A stretch of 64,000 bases of DNA, from positions 369,937-433,936 of the forward strand of contig ML976660.1 in the NCBI GenBank assembly GCA_010015655.1, given 5' to 3'. Positions 24,288-37,374 of the stretch are shown one piece after another. Source of the stretch: Bimuria novae-zelandiae CBS 107.79. Its lineage: Eukaryota; Ascomycota; Dothideomycetes; Pleosporales; Didymosphaeriaceae. Within the stretch, counting starts at the first letter, position 1. Each line of letters begins with the position of its first letter. Made by a program: the position numbers and the translations under genes. The notes beneath the pieces were generated by a model that was not told the origin of the DNA, searched no databases, and saw only the letters and a list, made by a program, of their open reading frames with translations.

Positions 24288-27200
24288 ATGGAACCCATTC
24301 AGGCGCTCCCTGGGAATCCCCATGCAACGCCTCTTCTCGGAGGTACACTGGCCGACACTGAATCCGAAAGCCAACTATTGATCGTATCTGAAGAAGAAGA
24401 CAGCAGCTCTCTTTCCCATAACTCGCAATGGGAAGGACATGTAGATATCGCATCACTCCACACGGTTCAAGCCCACCCTCGCGGTATTGGCCTCATCCGC
24501 CAAAAGTTTATCCGGCAGATTCTTGGGTTGAACCCGTTCAGGACCTCCTACTTCTCTCTTTACAAGCCCTTGAAAGATTCCCAGTCCAGAGCAATCCTGG
24601 TCAGCGGATGCATCCTCGCCATTGCTTGTGGTGTGCCTATCCCTCTCATTGGCGTTATTTTAGGCAAAATCATTAACAATTTCCCTCCACAGGAAGATGA
24701 GCTCAAGATACGTCTGATGCAGCTTATGGGTATTGCTGTCGTTTATTTTGCAGTAACATGGGGATCGACAGTCTGTTGGGCCATAGTGGGTGAGCGGGTG
24801 TCGAAGAAAGCACGGGAGCAACTTGTAGAGAGAAGTCTAGGGATGGATCTTACATACTACGACACGGTGTCGCCCGACATTACGAATACTCTTACGGAGA
24901 AGACACAAACGATACAGCTAGGAACCTCGGAGAAGGTTGGCGTATTCTTGTCTTCCATAAGCTACTTCATCGCCGCTTTCACCGTCGGATTTACCCTCAA
25001 CGCCAGACTCACGACTATAATGTAAGTACGCCGTCTATTCCTATTTCTACCTATATTTTCGCCAAATCGCTAGCCATGCACCACCTCTGTCAGTGACCTG
25101 AGGGTTTCGCAGTACCTAAAGATTGTTTCTACATTTTATTACGCTGCGTTGCGAGTTGGACGATATGACCTGGTCGCGGATATCCACAGCTTATAAACTT
25201 CCGCAAACAGATCACATTTCTATTAAATGTTAACCAGCTAACTTTGAGTCTTCAAGGTTTATCACCGTCATACCAGCCATGACCATCGTCGTAGTTTGCG
25301 GGACAAACCTCGTATCAAAGTTCTCGAAACAAGCCAGCTCTTTCGCTGAACGAGCAACAGCAGTTGCAGAGAGCGCCTTCAGGGGAGTTCAAGTTGTGCA
25401 AGCATTTGGAGTCACTGAACGACTAGCGGAAGATCATGTCAACCTGCTTCGCAAAGCTCTACGAGCCGGCCTCAAAAAGAGTTTCGTTGGCGCGGCCATG
25501 CTTGGAAGTGTGTATTTTATTGCATACGCAGCGAATGCGCTGGCTTTCTGGTACGGTGATAAACTGCGCAATGGAAGTGCCGAAGCCGGTACGATTTACG
25601 CCGTCGTGTTCCTGATTCTGGATGCGTCTTTTGTCGTCGGGGCGGTCGGTCCATTCATTCAGACCTTCGCTCTAGCCGCAGCAGCAGGCCAAGCGGTCTT
25701 CGACATTTTGGACTACCCGAAATCCGATATTGACGTATATTCCACCAACGGCAAAATGGTCAGCAAAGCGGATTTCCAAAAGACTATCACCTTGCGAGAC
25801 GTCTCATTTGTCTACCCAGCGCGACCAACCGAGCGTGTCCTTCAAAGTGTCGATCTCCAAATCGCTCCAGGAAAAGTTACAGGCCTGGTCGGACCCTCTG
25901 GTTCTGGGAAGTCTACGATCGCTAGTTTACTTCTTCGTCTCTATGAACCGTCCGCAGGCTCAGTGCTACTAGGAGGGGATGACCTAAGGGACCTGAATTT
26001 GAAGAGCCTTCGTGCTCAAATTGCTCTGGTAACCCAAAGTCCTACCCTTTTCAGCGGAACAATTTTGGACAACATACGGCTTGGTCTATCAGGGGACGAG
26101 GAGATTCCAGAAGATGTAGTGCTTTTGAGGTGTCGTGCTGCCGCAGAAGAAGCCTACTGCGACTTCCTCGAACACCTCCCGGATGGGCTCCACACTCAGG
26201 TTGGCTCCGGCCATCATTCCCAACTGTCAGGTGGTCAAAAGCAACGAATTGCACTCGCACGCGCACTGGTAGGCAACCCAGCTCTTCTCCTTTTAGATGA
26301 GTATACCAGCACAATGGATGCTACAAGCGAGGTCATGGTGCTGGAAAACCTTAAACGTAGTTCAGCTGCCTCTGGCAGAACTACGATCATCATTGCACAT
26401 CGCCTTGCGACCGTCAAAGATGCAGACCGCATCATTGTCATGAAAGACGGTTCCGTTGTCGAAGAGGGCCGCCATGACATTCTCACAATAGGTAGGTGTC
26501 CAATTACTGCTTTTCATTGGTTCTTGGCGGCTTTATCCGTCCTACTTAAGATCCCATCTGGCAAGACACTGACCGGTTAAAGGGAATGGACTCTATGCCG
26601 AGCTCTCCCGCGCTCAAAGGTTTGGCAAGAATCCTACAATGTCATCCGCGTCATCTTGCATATCGGGGAATGGCTCTGGTCGACAAAAAGAAGCCGCGCC
26701 TGTCCCCAAGGCGCCAAGAGATGAAAGTGTATCCCGGGGTCCTTCAGGACCTATTCGACGAGAAAACAAGACTACTCTACAGCTCATCATGAGATGTTTT
26801 GCTCTGAGCCGAAGCGAGACACCGGCGATCATACTAGGGCTTAGTGCGTCAGTTCTGAGTGGTGCCATATCGATTGGTGAAGCTTTTATCTTCGGCAATC
26901 TAGTGGAACTCCTCAACACCACCTCCGATGTCTCAAGATTGATCGCAATATTCTGTCTTTTGTTCTTCATATTGGCGATTGTCGCGCTCCTCGCTCGGGT
27001 TTTCGCTGGAAGCGCATTTGGCTTTGTCTCTGAGAACCTTGTCCTTCGTGTCCGCGATGTATCTTTCCGCACAGTGTTGGTACGTAAGGCCCGCCGGCTG
27101 CTAAATCAGCACAAGCAATACAACATCAAATTTGTTCACGTTTCACTAACTTTTACGTGTAAAGATGCAGGATATCGCATGGTTCTCTCTACCGGGACAT

Positions 27201-28845
27201 TCCCACCATGCCCTGATGGCGAAGCTCAACACGGACAGTGGCCATATCAGCGGGCTATCCGGCATTATACTGGGAACGGTTTTCTCCATCGTGACCTCAG
27301 TCATAGGTGGTATGATTTTAGCTCACATTGTCGCATGGAAAATTGCCATCGTGCTTTTGGCCGCCGTACCAATCATGCTGTTAGCGGGATTCTTTCGCTT
27401 GCGCATACTTTCGAAGGCGCAGGAAAGACACGAGACGGCGTATAACTCAGCCGCTGCCCTGGTAAGTATACCGAAAGATTCAATATGTCTCCTAGTGGGC
27501 TTCACCGTTTTGTGCGGTCTAGTGGCCGAGTAGCTTGCTTGGTCCACCCTCACCCACTTCATAATTTGCTAATACAAAACAGGCATCCGAAGCTTGTTCT
27601 GCGATACACACAGTTGCTGTCTTGGGACGAGAACGGCATTTCTTCGAGAAGTATCGATCGGCAATCCAGAAGCCATACGAAGAGAGTCTGAAGTTTAACG
27701 TTCTTGGAAGTGCCATCCTCGCCTTCTCTTTATCCGTCACGTACTTTGTATATGCCCTGGCATATTGGTGGGGCTCCAAACAGGTACGAGGTGGCAACTA
27801 CAGTCCGAAAGACTTCTTCATCGTATTGCCAGCACTCCTTTTCTCGGCGCAGGCTGCTGGACAACTCTTCAGCCTCGCGCCTGAAATCACGAGAGCCAAA
27901 GGTGCAGCTCAAAGTGTCTTTGCGCTACATGACGAGAAATCCACCATTATTGGCTCCGTGAACGCAATGGAGTCCTATCAGGATGAACCGAGGTCCACGC
28001 CTCACAACACGAACAGCAGTGCCCGCGTCCAGGGGGGTGAGGTCGAGTTTCGCGGTGTTAGCCTGCACTATGCGACACGACCCGGTGTGGCTGCTTTGAA
28101 CGATGTGTCGTTCACGATCCATCCTGGAGAATATGTCGCATTTGTCGGACGCTCTGGGGCTGGTAAATCTAGTACTGTGCACTTGATCGAGAGATTCTTC
28201 GATCCAACAACTGGCATCGTTCTCGTCGATGGTGACGACATTCGCAACAGCAACGTACAAATGCATCGAGCGCGCCTTGGCTTAGTTGAACAAGAGCCGG
28301 ATCTGTTCCCAGGCTCCGTCAAGTATGTGTTAAACCCGCTATGATATTCTGGTAGCCGCGTCCCACCTGTATTCAACGCTGACCGACTCCACAGGTTCAA
28401 CATCGGGTTAGGCAAAGTCGGCCCTGAGCTTAGCGAAGAAGACATTATTGAGGTGGCAAAGAAATGCGAGCTGCACGACTTCATCATGAGTCTTCCAGAA
28501 GGCTATAACACTGAAGTTGGCACCCACGGGTCAAAACTGTCTGGTGGCCAAAGGCAGCGCCTCGCCGTTGCTCGCGCATTGATTCGCGATCCAGAAATCC
28601 TCCTTCTTGATGAAGCCACGTCGCAATTAGATGCAAACATGGAACGGGATGTCCGTAAAGCTATCGCGGCGGCTTCCAAAGGTCGGACTACCATCATGAT
28701 CGCGCATCGATTGGCAAGCGTACAGCATGCGGACTGCATATTTGTTTTTGAATCTGGAAAGATCGTCGAGCAAGGAAGACACGATGAGCTTGTGTTCATG
28801 GGAGGCATTTACGCGAGTATGGTCGCCGCTCAGGAATTGGATTGA
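24288..28845 (+). CDS. Full-size ABCB (MDR-type) ABC transporter of the siderophore cluster
   Basis: ATP-driven membrane transporter with TMD1-NBD1-TMD2-NBD2 order. Six exons: 24288-25021, 25257-26491, 26583-27079, 27165-27461, 27583-28322, 28395-28845 (3,954 nt, 1,317 residues). Every junction has GT-AG and restores the frame; branch sites such as ACTAAC (27145) are visible. NBD1 has Walker A GPSGSGKST (about residue 457), signature LSGGQKQR, and an unusual Walker B/D-loop, LLLLDEYTSTMD, in place of the usual DEATSALD. NBD2 is canonical: GRSGAGKSS (about 1109), LSGGQRQR, LLLDEATSQLD. The Kozak context GCGCCATGG supports the start. It lies between the ferrichrome-type NRPS and sidA, so transport of the siderophore, a precursor or a breakdown product is the likely role. 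Substrate and membrane are not shown by sequence. Confidence 0.9.
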
Positions 28846-29255
28846 GCCCTTTGTACAACATTTCCTTTCCGACTCTGGAGTGCCGTCGTTTTCCACAGTA
28901 TCCGACTTGCGGCAGCTCATGGTTTTCTATTGTGCGCGGATCTTCCGTCCCACCAAACGCCGGCGAAGCACCACTGTATCATACATCTCGTCGGTCATCT
29001 CCTGGCCTCGTATACACACTCAAACTATCTCCGTATGTACATGCAGACGTATTCTTGTTACGTCAAGCGCGTCTCCTGCACGAATCTCCCCGGAAAAACA
29101 AATGTGCGTCTAAACAGCCGCAGGCGTCACGGCACAGATCACGCATCATCTACGATGCTAGCCACGCAGGGCAGAAGGCCCGACGAGGGAGCCCTGCATA
29201 TGCGTCGTGACGGAGGAGCACGCTCCTTCGGTGTTCTTTCGGCCGTGCAGAATTT

Positions 29256-29264
29256 TTATCAGAT
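29256..29264 (-). promoter_or_regulatory. Iron-responsive GATA-factor site (ATCTGATAA)
   Basis: The minus strand reads ATCTGATAA, a perfect ATCWGATAA match about 750 bp upstream of the sidA ATG. An imperfect copy lies 3 bp downstream (29267-29275). Confidence 0.75.
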
Positions 29265-29393
29265 GGATCAGATTAGCCTGCGATTCGTTGCTGCCCCGCC
29301 AACATACCGCCAGCCAAGCACCGCCATCAACACCATCCCACGCATCACATCACGTACTAGGCAAAGTGTTGCGGGGCCTCGAAAATTTTTATC

Positions 29394-29402
29394 TTATCAG
29401 AT
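29394..29402 (-). promoter_or_regulatory. Iron-responsive GATA-factor site (ATCTGATAA)
   Basis: Second perfect ATCWGATAA match, 130 bp from the first and about 610 bp upstream of sidA. Both sites are preceded by a T-rich run (AATTTTTATC or similar), so the local context looks duplicated. Confidence 0.75.
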
Positions 29403-29940
29403 CCGCTGGCCAGATGAAGACATCCCTGCCCCATCATACGTCGTCCTGCAGCGAGCACATCCACTGACATACGCGACTTCGGAGCACGCCAGGTTGGGGC
29501 GGACTGGGTGCCGCATCGTACCATCGTCTGCGCAGAACCCCTGTGGAGCGAGATGGCTCAGACGAGACGGCTGAGTGGGCCGAGGAGGGCTCTCCCGTGC
29601 AGAGAGGACTGCTGAACCTCTTCTCATTCGAAGCTTCTTCTGCAATTGAAGTGAACGACTGTTCAGCATTGTCGTCTCGACCTGGCGTTGGTGCGCCGGT
29701 AGCTTCACATAATTTGAACCGCTTGAGTATGTCAGATCATAGTGTTGTTCGAGCTGCCCTAGTCGATTCCGTCCCTTCAACCACGTCATCGACGGATACG
29801 AATAGCTACTGACTGTTTGCGACAAGGTCGACACATCTGTTGTAGAACAGTACTCGTTCGACGGAGACTAGACAGTTGTCAGAACAGCTCACCCGCTGCA
29901 ATTTTCCTTTCAGATCTGTTACACTGCAAGGTGAGCAAAC

Positions 29941-30009
29941 ATGATCCGAGCCAATGACCATACCAACACTTCCAGCTTTCTCTCCCTCCTCAACACCAAG
30001 TCCCCTTAG
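29941..30009 (+). promoter_or_regulatory. 22-codon upstream ORF abutting sidA
   Basis: ATG at 29941 opens a 22-codon frame ending TAG at 30007-30009, two bases before the sidA ATG at 30012. A second upstream ATG (29954) opens a frame that overlaps the sidA start (to 30166). If the transcript begins upstream of 29941, both would affect ribosome arrival at sidA. Transcript ends cannot be seen from sequence. Confidence 0.45.
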
Positions 30010-30011
30010 CC

Positions 30012-31958
30012 ATGACTCCTCACGCCGAATTCCCTACGACCAGCTCTCCAGAGCGCGCACCCCCCGTCCAAGAAGCCATCCCAGGCTTCGCCCCCAACGC
30101 CCTCGACGAAACGCACTTCCCCGCCTTCGAAAACCGCTCGCACCTCCGCTACACCGAGCAAAATGAGCTGCACGACGTGCTATGCGTGGGATTTGGCCCA
30201 GCTTCTCTCGCCATCGCCGCCGCCCTCCACGACGCCCTCGACGGCTCAGACCCCTCGCTCGACCTCCCCCACCTGCAGCGCCAGCCCCCCAAAATCGCCT
30301 TTCTAGAGAAGCAGCCCCATTTCGCCTGGCACGCGGGTATGCTGCTGCCCGGCGCGCGCATGCAGATCTCCTTCATGAAGGACATGGCCACGCTGCGTAA
30401 CCCGCGGAGCGAGTTTACCTTTATCAATTATCTGCATCAGAAGGAGCGGCTCGTGGAGTTTGCGAACTTGAACACATCTTTGCCGCAGAGGGTTGAGTAT
30501 GAGGACTACATGCGATGGTGCGCAAGCTGGTTCGATGAGGTCGTCCAGTACGATCAGGAGGTCGTCAAGGTGATGCCGGAGAAGTCCTCCGCAGGGGAGA
30601 TTACCACCTTCAAAGTTGTCTCGCGGAATGCGCAGACCGGGCAGCTCGAGAGCAGACGGACGAAGCACGTTGTTATTGCCGTAGGCGGAAGACCGAATGT
30701 GCCGGCCCCGTTTCCGTCGAATCATCCGAGAGTCGTGCATTCGAGCCAGTTCTCGTACATCTCGACGAAGGTGCTGCCGGACTTTCAGGGGCGGTATAGT
30801 GTGGCGGTGGTGGGGAATGGGCAGAGCGCAGCGGAGATCTTTGACTTTTTGCACGCACATTATCCGAATGCGAGGACGAGGTTGTTGATTAAGCAGGAGG
30901 CGTTGCGACCGAGTGATGATTCGCCTTTGTACGTCCCTCCTCCTTCCCCTCTCTTCCATCCCAACAAAGAAGTGCGAGGCTGACAGTAAGGTAGTGTGAA
31001 CGAGATCTTCAACCCCTCCCGCGTCTCGAGCACCTTCGCGCGCGCCCCCGCCCTCCGCGCCACCGCCATCGCAGACGACAAAGCAACAAACTACGGCGTT
31101 GTGCGTCTCCCGCTGCTCGAGCACATATACGAGACGCTTTACCTCCAGCGCATATCGCACGGCAACACCCCCGCGGCAGCGAAAACATGGCCGCACGCCA
31201 TTCTACCCTACCGTCGTGTTACCGCTGTCTCCCCAAGCTCGACCATCAAAGACGGTCTGCGTCTCACCATCCGCAACCAGAGCCCCTTATACCTGTCTGA
31301 CACTCCCGGTGCGCAGGAGCAAGTGGAAGAGTTAGATGTCGACGCCGTGTTCGTGGCAACGGGGTATAAACGAGACTTGCACGAGGCGCTGTTGGGTGAC
31401 GCGAGACATTTGATGCCGGGCGGTGAGCTGGCGGATACGAAGTGGGAGGTTGGACGTGATTATCGCGTCAACTTTAGGGAGAGAAGTGTTAGTGAGGGCG
31501 CTGGGATATGGTTGCAGGGGTGTTGTGAGGGGACGCATGGGGTGAGTCATTCTTCTTTTCTTTCTTCCCTTTGCCTAGTTGGTGGTTTAAAGTGTGGTTT
31601 GTGGGGTTGACGTGCTCTGTCAATCTCCCGACCGGATCGCCGGACCAGAACGTCCACCCAGACCACCATCTACATGCCCTCTCTTTGCGATTCCACTTCT
31701 CGCGCCGCGAGCCTTGGTCTCCAGCAGCTCTTCCTCTGGAGAATGCAATCACTTGTCGTGGACGGCATTGCTTCGAGCTTCGGGCTGGCGCCATTGGGAC
31801 TCCGGAGGTAATTTCCGGCATGTGCTGACGCGCGGCAGTTGAGCGACACGCTGCTAAGCATTCTGGCGAATCGGGGGGGCGACATGGTGAATGCGCTTTT
31901 TGGGCAGGCGAAGAAGGGTGCGGGTGAGGAGGGATTGGGGTATGAGGTGCGGGCGTAG
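30012..31958 (+). CDS. sidA: L-ornithine N5-monooxygenase (siderophore biosynthesis)
   Basis: FAD- and NADPH-dependent enzyme that hydroxylates the side-chain nitrogen of L-ornithine, the committed step of hydroxamate siderophore synthesis. Exons 30012-30928, 30995-31541 and 31839-31958 give 1,584 nt and 527 residues, close to the roughly 500 of known fungal SidA proteins. The FAD-binding motif VLCVGFGPASLAIA is at about residue 57, the NADPH motif VAVVGNGQSAAEIF at about 265, and the C-terminal FATGY-type motif VFVATGYKRD in exon 2. The third exon restores the conserved THGLSDTLLS ending. Intron 1 is 66 bp; intron 2 is 297 bp, long for this window. The start has context TAGCCATGA, and the N-terminal 45 residues before the FAD fold are Pro-rich. 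It is read in the same direction as the ABC transporter and supplies the building block for the adjacent NRPS. Confidence 0.95.
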
Positions 31959-33296
31959 CCGCGTGGGTGGTAGCCTTGAAGGGGGTCTGGTATTAGAGAA
32001 GAGAAGGAAGGGACGGAGGGTAGTTGGTGGGAGCGTTTGGCACTTTATCGTTAGGTTGAAGTATTCTCGAGTCTTTGAAATGGCGTCTCCGTTTTCTGAA
32101 TGTTAATACGTTATGTGGATGAGAGGTGTGCGTGGAGAGGAGCGGGAAGGAGCAATGACGAAGAATCCATTGGACCTTCCTCACGTTGTTCTTCCACGTC
32201 ATCCACACTCGGTCGTTCTTTCCCGAACAGATTCTCATGCTCTTTGTCTGAGCGATGTCACGGTATTGTTCTTGCAGTGTAATGCAGCAAAAGGACTGTC
32301 GTTGTGATATGGAACAGTGGGTGGATTTAAGTGGGAAGGAGCTACAGGCGTCTGCACCTTCCACACTCAGCGTCGTGTTCTATTACTCGGTCGTCAATTC
32401 CCTTCCCTGGCTCACCGAAGTTCTAGCAAGCGTTCGCTCGTGCAACATTTGAACAGTTTCCGTAGCTCATTTCCAATATCGGATTTGTGATACACTCTTA
32501 AATCCAGCGGACGCAACGAGACGCTACATTCATCACTGACTCTTGAATAGTAATTACAAACATTCAACACCCCGGGTACCCTCTTCGTCAATAAGATTTG
32601 TACAAGGAAATTGCTTCGGTCCCGGCGCTACAAGGCGCGTTTGTTGATCAAACGGAAATTCCTCCGTAATGAGAACAAACAGCCACACAAAATGTTCTTT
32701 GTGTTTGCGAACAATCGCTAGAACGGAGTGAGGTATTTCTGGCTCTGTTATTCCCGTAGCAGCATTCCGGGCTCAACATGGCTTGCCCTACGAGGCTCCA
32801 GTTCCGTCTGCACGGCCCGCTTTGGGCACCTTTGTGTTGTGACAACAGCACAGGTCCACTGGAGGTGGCTGAGCTGCGTCAGCTATGGCGTAGAGGGTTA
32901 TATTGTGCGCTAGGCATGATACCAAAGCAGCAAAAGTGAAGTGTGACCAGGCAGTCTGCAGAGGGTACATATGTAGTCATCGTTGTGTGTACCCTGGCTG
33001 GACAATCGGTGGTAGAAGGTAACGAATGTAGCGGGCTTGCCTTGGCGCCGTCGGCCTGTTCGAGATGCGGACGGCATCATCACAGCCCAACGCCTAATAA
33101 AGTCACATTTCTCCACTCCTCGCAGACTCTTGAACCTCTTGCGCGCTCCGACGGCTGCGTGCTCTCCTGGCTGCCCTCTTCCGCCCTCCAGTGCGCGCTA
33201 CGGCGGCTGATTACACGCTGCGCCAGCTCCCTCGCGCACACCCCGCCGACCTGACGAGACCCATCCTGTCGAGTCCCACGCAAGCACGTTTTGCGC

Positions 33297-33316
33297 GCTC
33301 GCTCGCTCGCTCGCTC
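33297..33316 (+). repeat. (GCTC)5 microsatellite
   Basis: Five GCTC units in the pyrimidine-rich stretch about 180 bp upstream of YAK1, probably in its leader or core promoter. Confidence 0.9.
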
Positions 33317-33416
33317 CCTTCGCCCTACGCATACCCTACGTATCCCCTGCTCTGGGGCCTTCCTCGTCATCACTCTGCGACGTAGCCCTCTTCCTGCCCC
33401 AGCCGCGCAATTCGTA

Positions 33417-33446
33417 ATGCCATCGCAGCTGAGCCGGCTGTCGTAA
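33417..33446 (+). promoter_or_regulatory. Nine-codon upstream ORF before YAK1
   Basis: ATG CCA ... TAA encodes MPSQLSRLS and ends 50 bp before the YAK1 ATG. It matters only if the YAK1 leader includes it. Confidence 0.35.
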
Positions 33447-33496
33447 ACCACACCCACGCCCCGACTGCTCCCTGCGAATACTCCAGCGTCGCTACT

Positions 33497-36517
<3,021 letters not shown>

Positions 36518-37374
36518 CGCGGGAAGTTGTATAATGTGTACACGCTGTACACCCTTCTTTTGGCGGTTGATGTTTGCTTGCATCATCATAGCTTGACTTA
36601 TACTCGACCTGCGATACTTCGATACCCGGACCTATTACAATTTCGCAGATACTTAACGGCCGCAGACAGCACTGTTACGCAGGACAGGCCTACGCAGGCC
36701 GGTCGTGGGTGCAACTCGCTCGGCGCAGTCGCCCGGTCTGCGCAGCCCCCAAATTGCATCACATTTCTTTACCGTTCGGGCTGGGGCTGGCACAAGTGGA
36801 GATAAGCCAAACAACTAGTATCTTTCGGAATGACTGGTAGGGTAGCATGTAGGCTGCAAAGGGATAGGTACATGGGCAGGGCGGGCGGTCGGGATGAATG
36901 AGTCATGGCTCACGACGGCACCGCAGATTGACTGGGCGATTGCTATGATTCTTACTGCAATGTAAGGATGGACTGTGCCCTCAGCTTTTCGCACGTCTTG
37001 ATGCTTGATGGTGGATGGGTGGGCAGGGCTGCCAGATGGCAGGCGGCGGCACATTGTACTTTTATTAGCATTTATATGAATTCCTTGCGGCTGTCGTGCG
37101 ATTGCGGACAGTCGACTGAGCCTAGGTTGTTCCCTAATTTCATTCTCCACTGTCCGTTTCTGAGTGAAAGAGCGAGTGGACTTGCCCCGCCCCGCAGTTA
37201 GGTAGGCGCACGGGCCAAAGTGGGCAGGCGCGCCTCCCACTTTGAATTTTGACCCAAAGACGCTCGCACGTCCGGAAAACCCACACTGTTCGCCCACGAC
37301 CCGGTACCTCGCCTGCACGACACACTTTCTAGGACATATCGACGACCACACCGATTCGAGATCACACCGCCAAT
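36518..37374. other. Intergenic region YAK1-eIF3c
   Basis: 860 bp holding the YAK1 3' end and the eIF3c promoter. A pyrimidine-rich leader with ACACGACACAC-type sequence precedes the eIF3c ATG. No other gene is seen. Confidence 0.6.

Larger units (their letters stand above)
28846..30011 (+). promoter_or_regulatory. sidA upstream region
   Basis: 1.17 kb between the ABC stop and sidA, with no convincing gene; open frames here have no protein-like composition. It holds two perfect iron-GATA boxes (29256-29264, 29394-29402) and an 8/9 match at 29267-29275 (ATCAGATTA). A 22-codon upstream ORF ends two bases before the sidA ATG. Confidence 0.7.
31959..33496. other. Intergenic region sidA-YAK1
   Basis: 1.5 kb without a credible gene. 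It should contain the sidA 3' end and the YAK1 promoter and leader. A (GCTC)5 run lies at 33297-33316 and a nine-codon upstream ORF at 33417-33446. Open frames here, including a 177-codon minus-strand one at 33613-33080, lack domain-like composition. Confidence 0.6.

Noticed and set aside
28930..29574. 214-codon frame between the ABC transporter and sidA
   Set aside because: Composition is not protein-like, there is no domain, and it overlaps the two iron-GATA boxes; treated as intergenic.
30303..31196. 297-codon open frame antisense to sidA
   Set aside because: It lies opposite the conserved monooxygenase, has Arg-rich composition typical of an antisense shadow in GC-rich coding DNA, and shows no domain.
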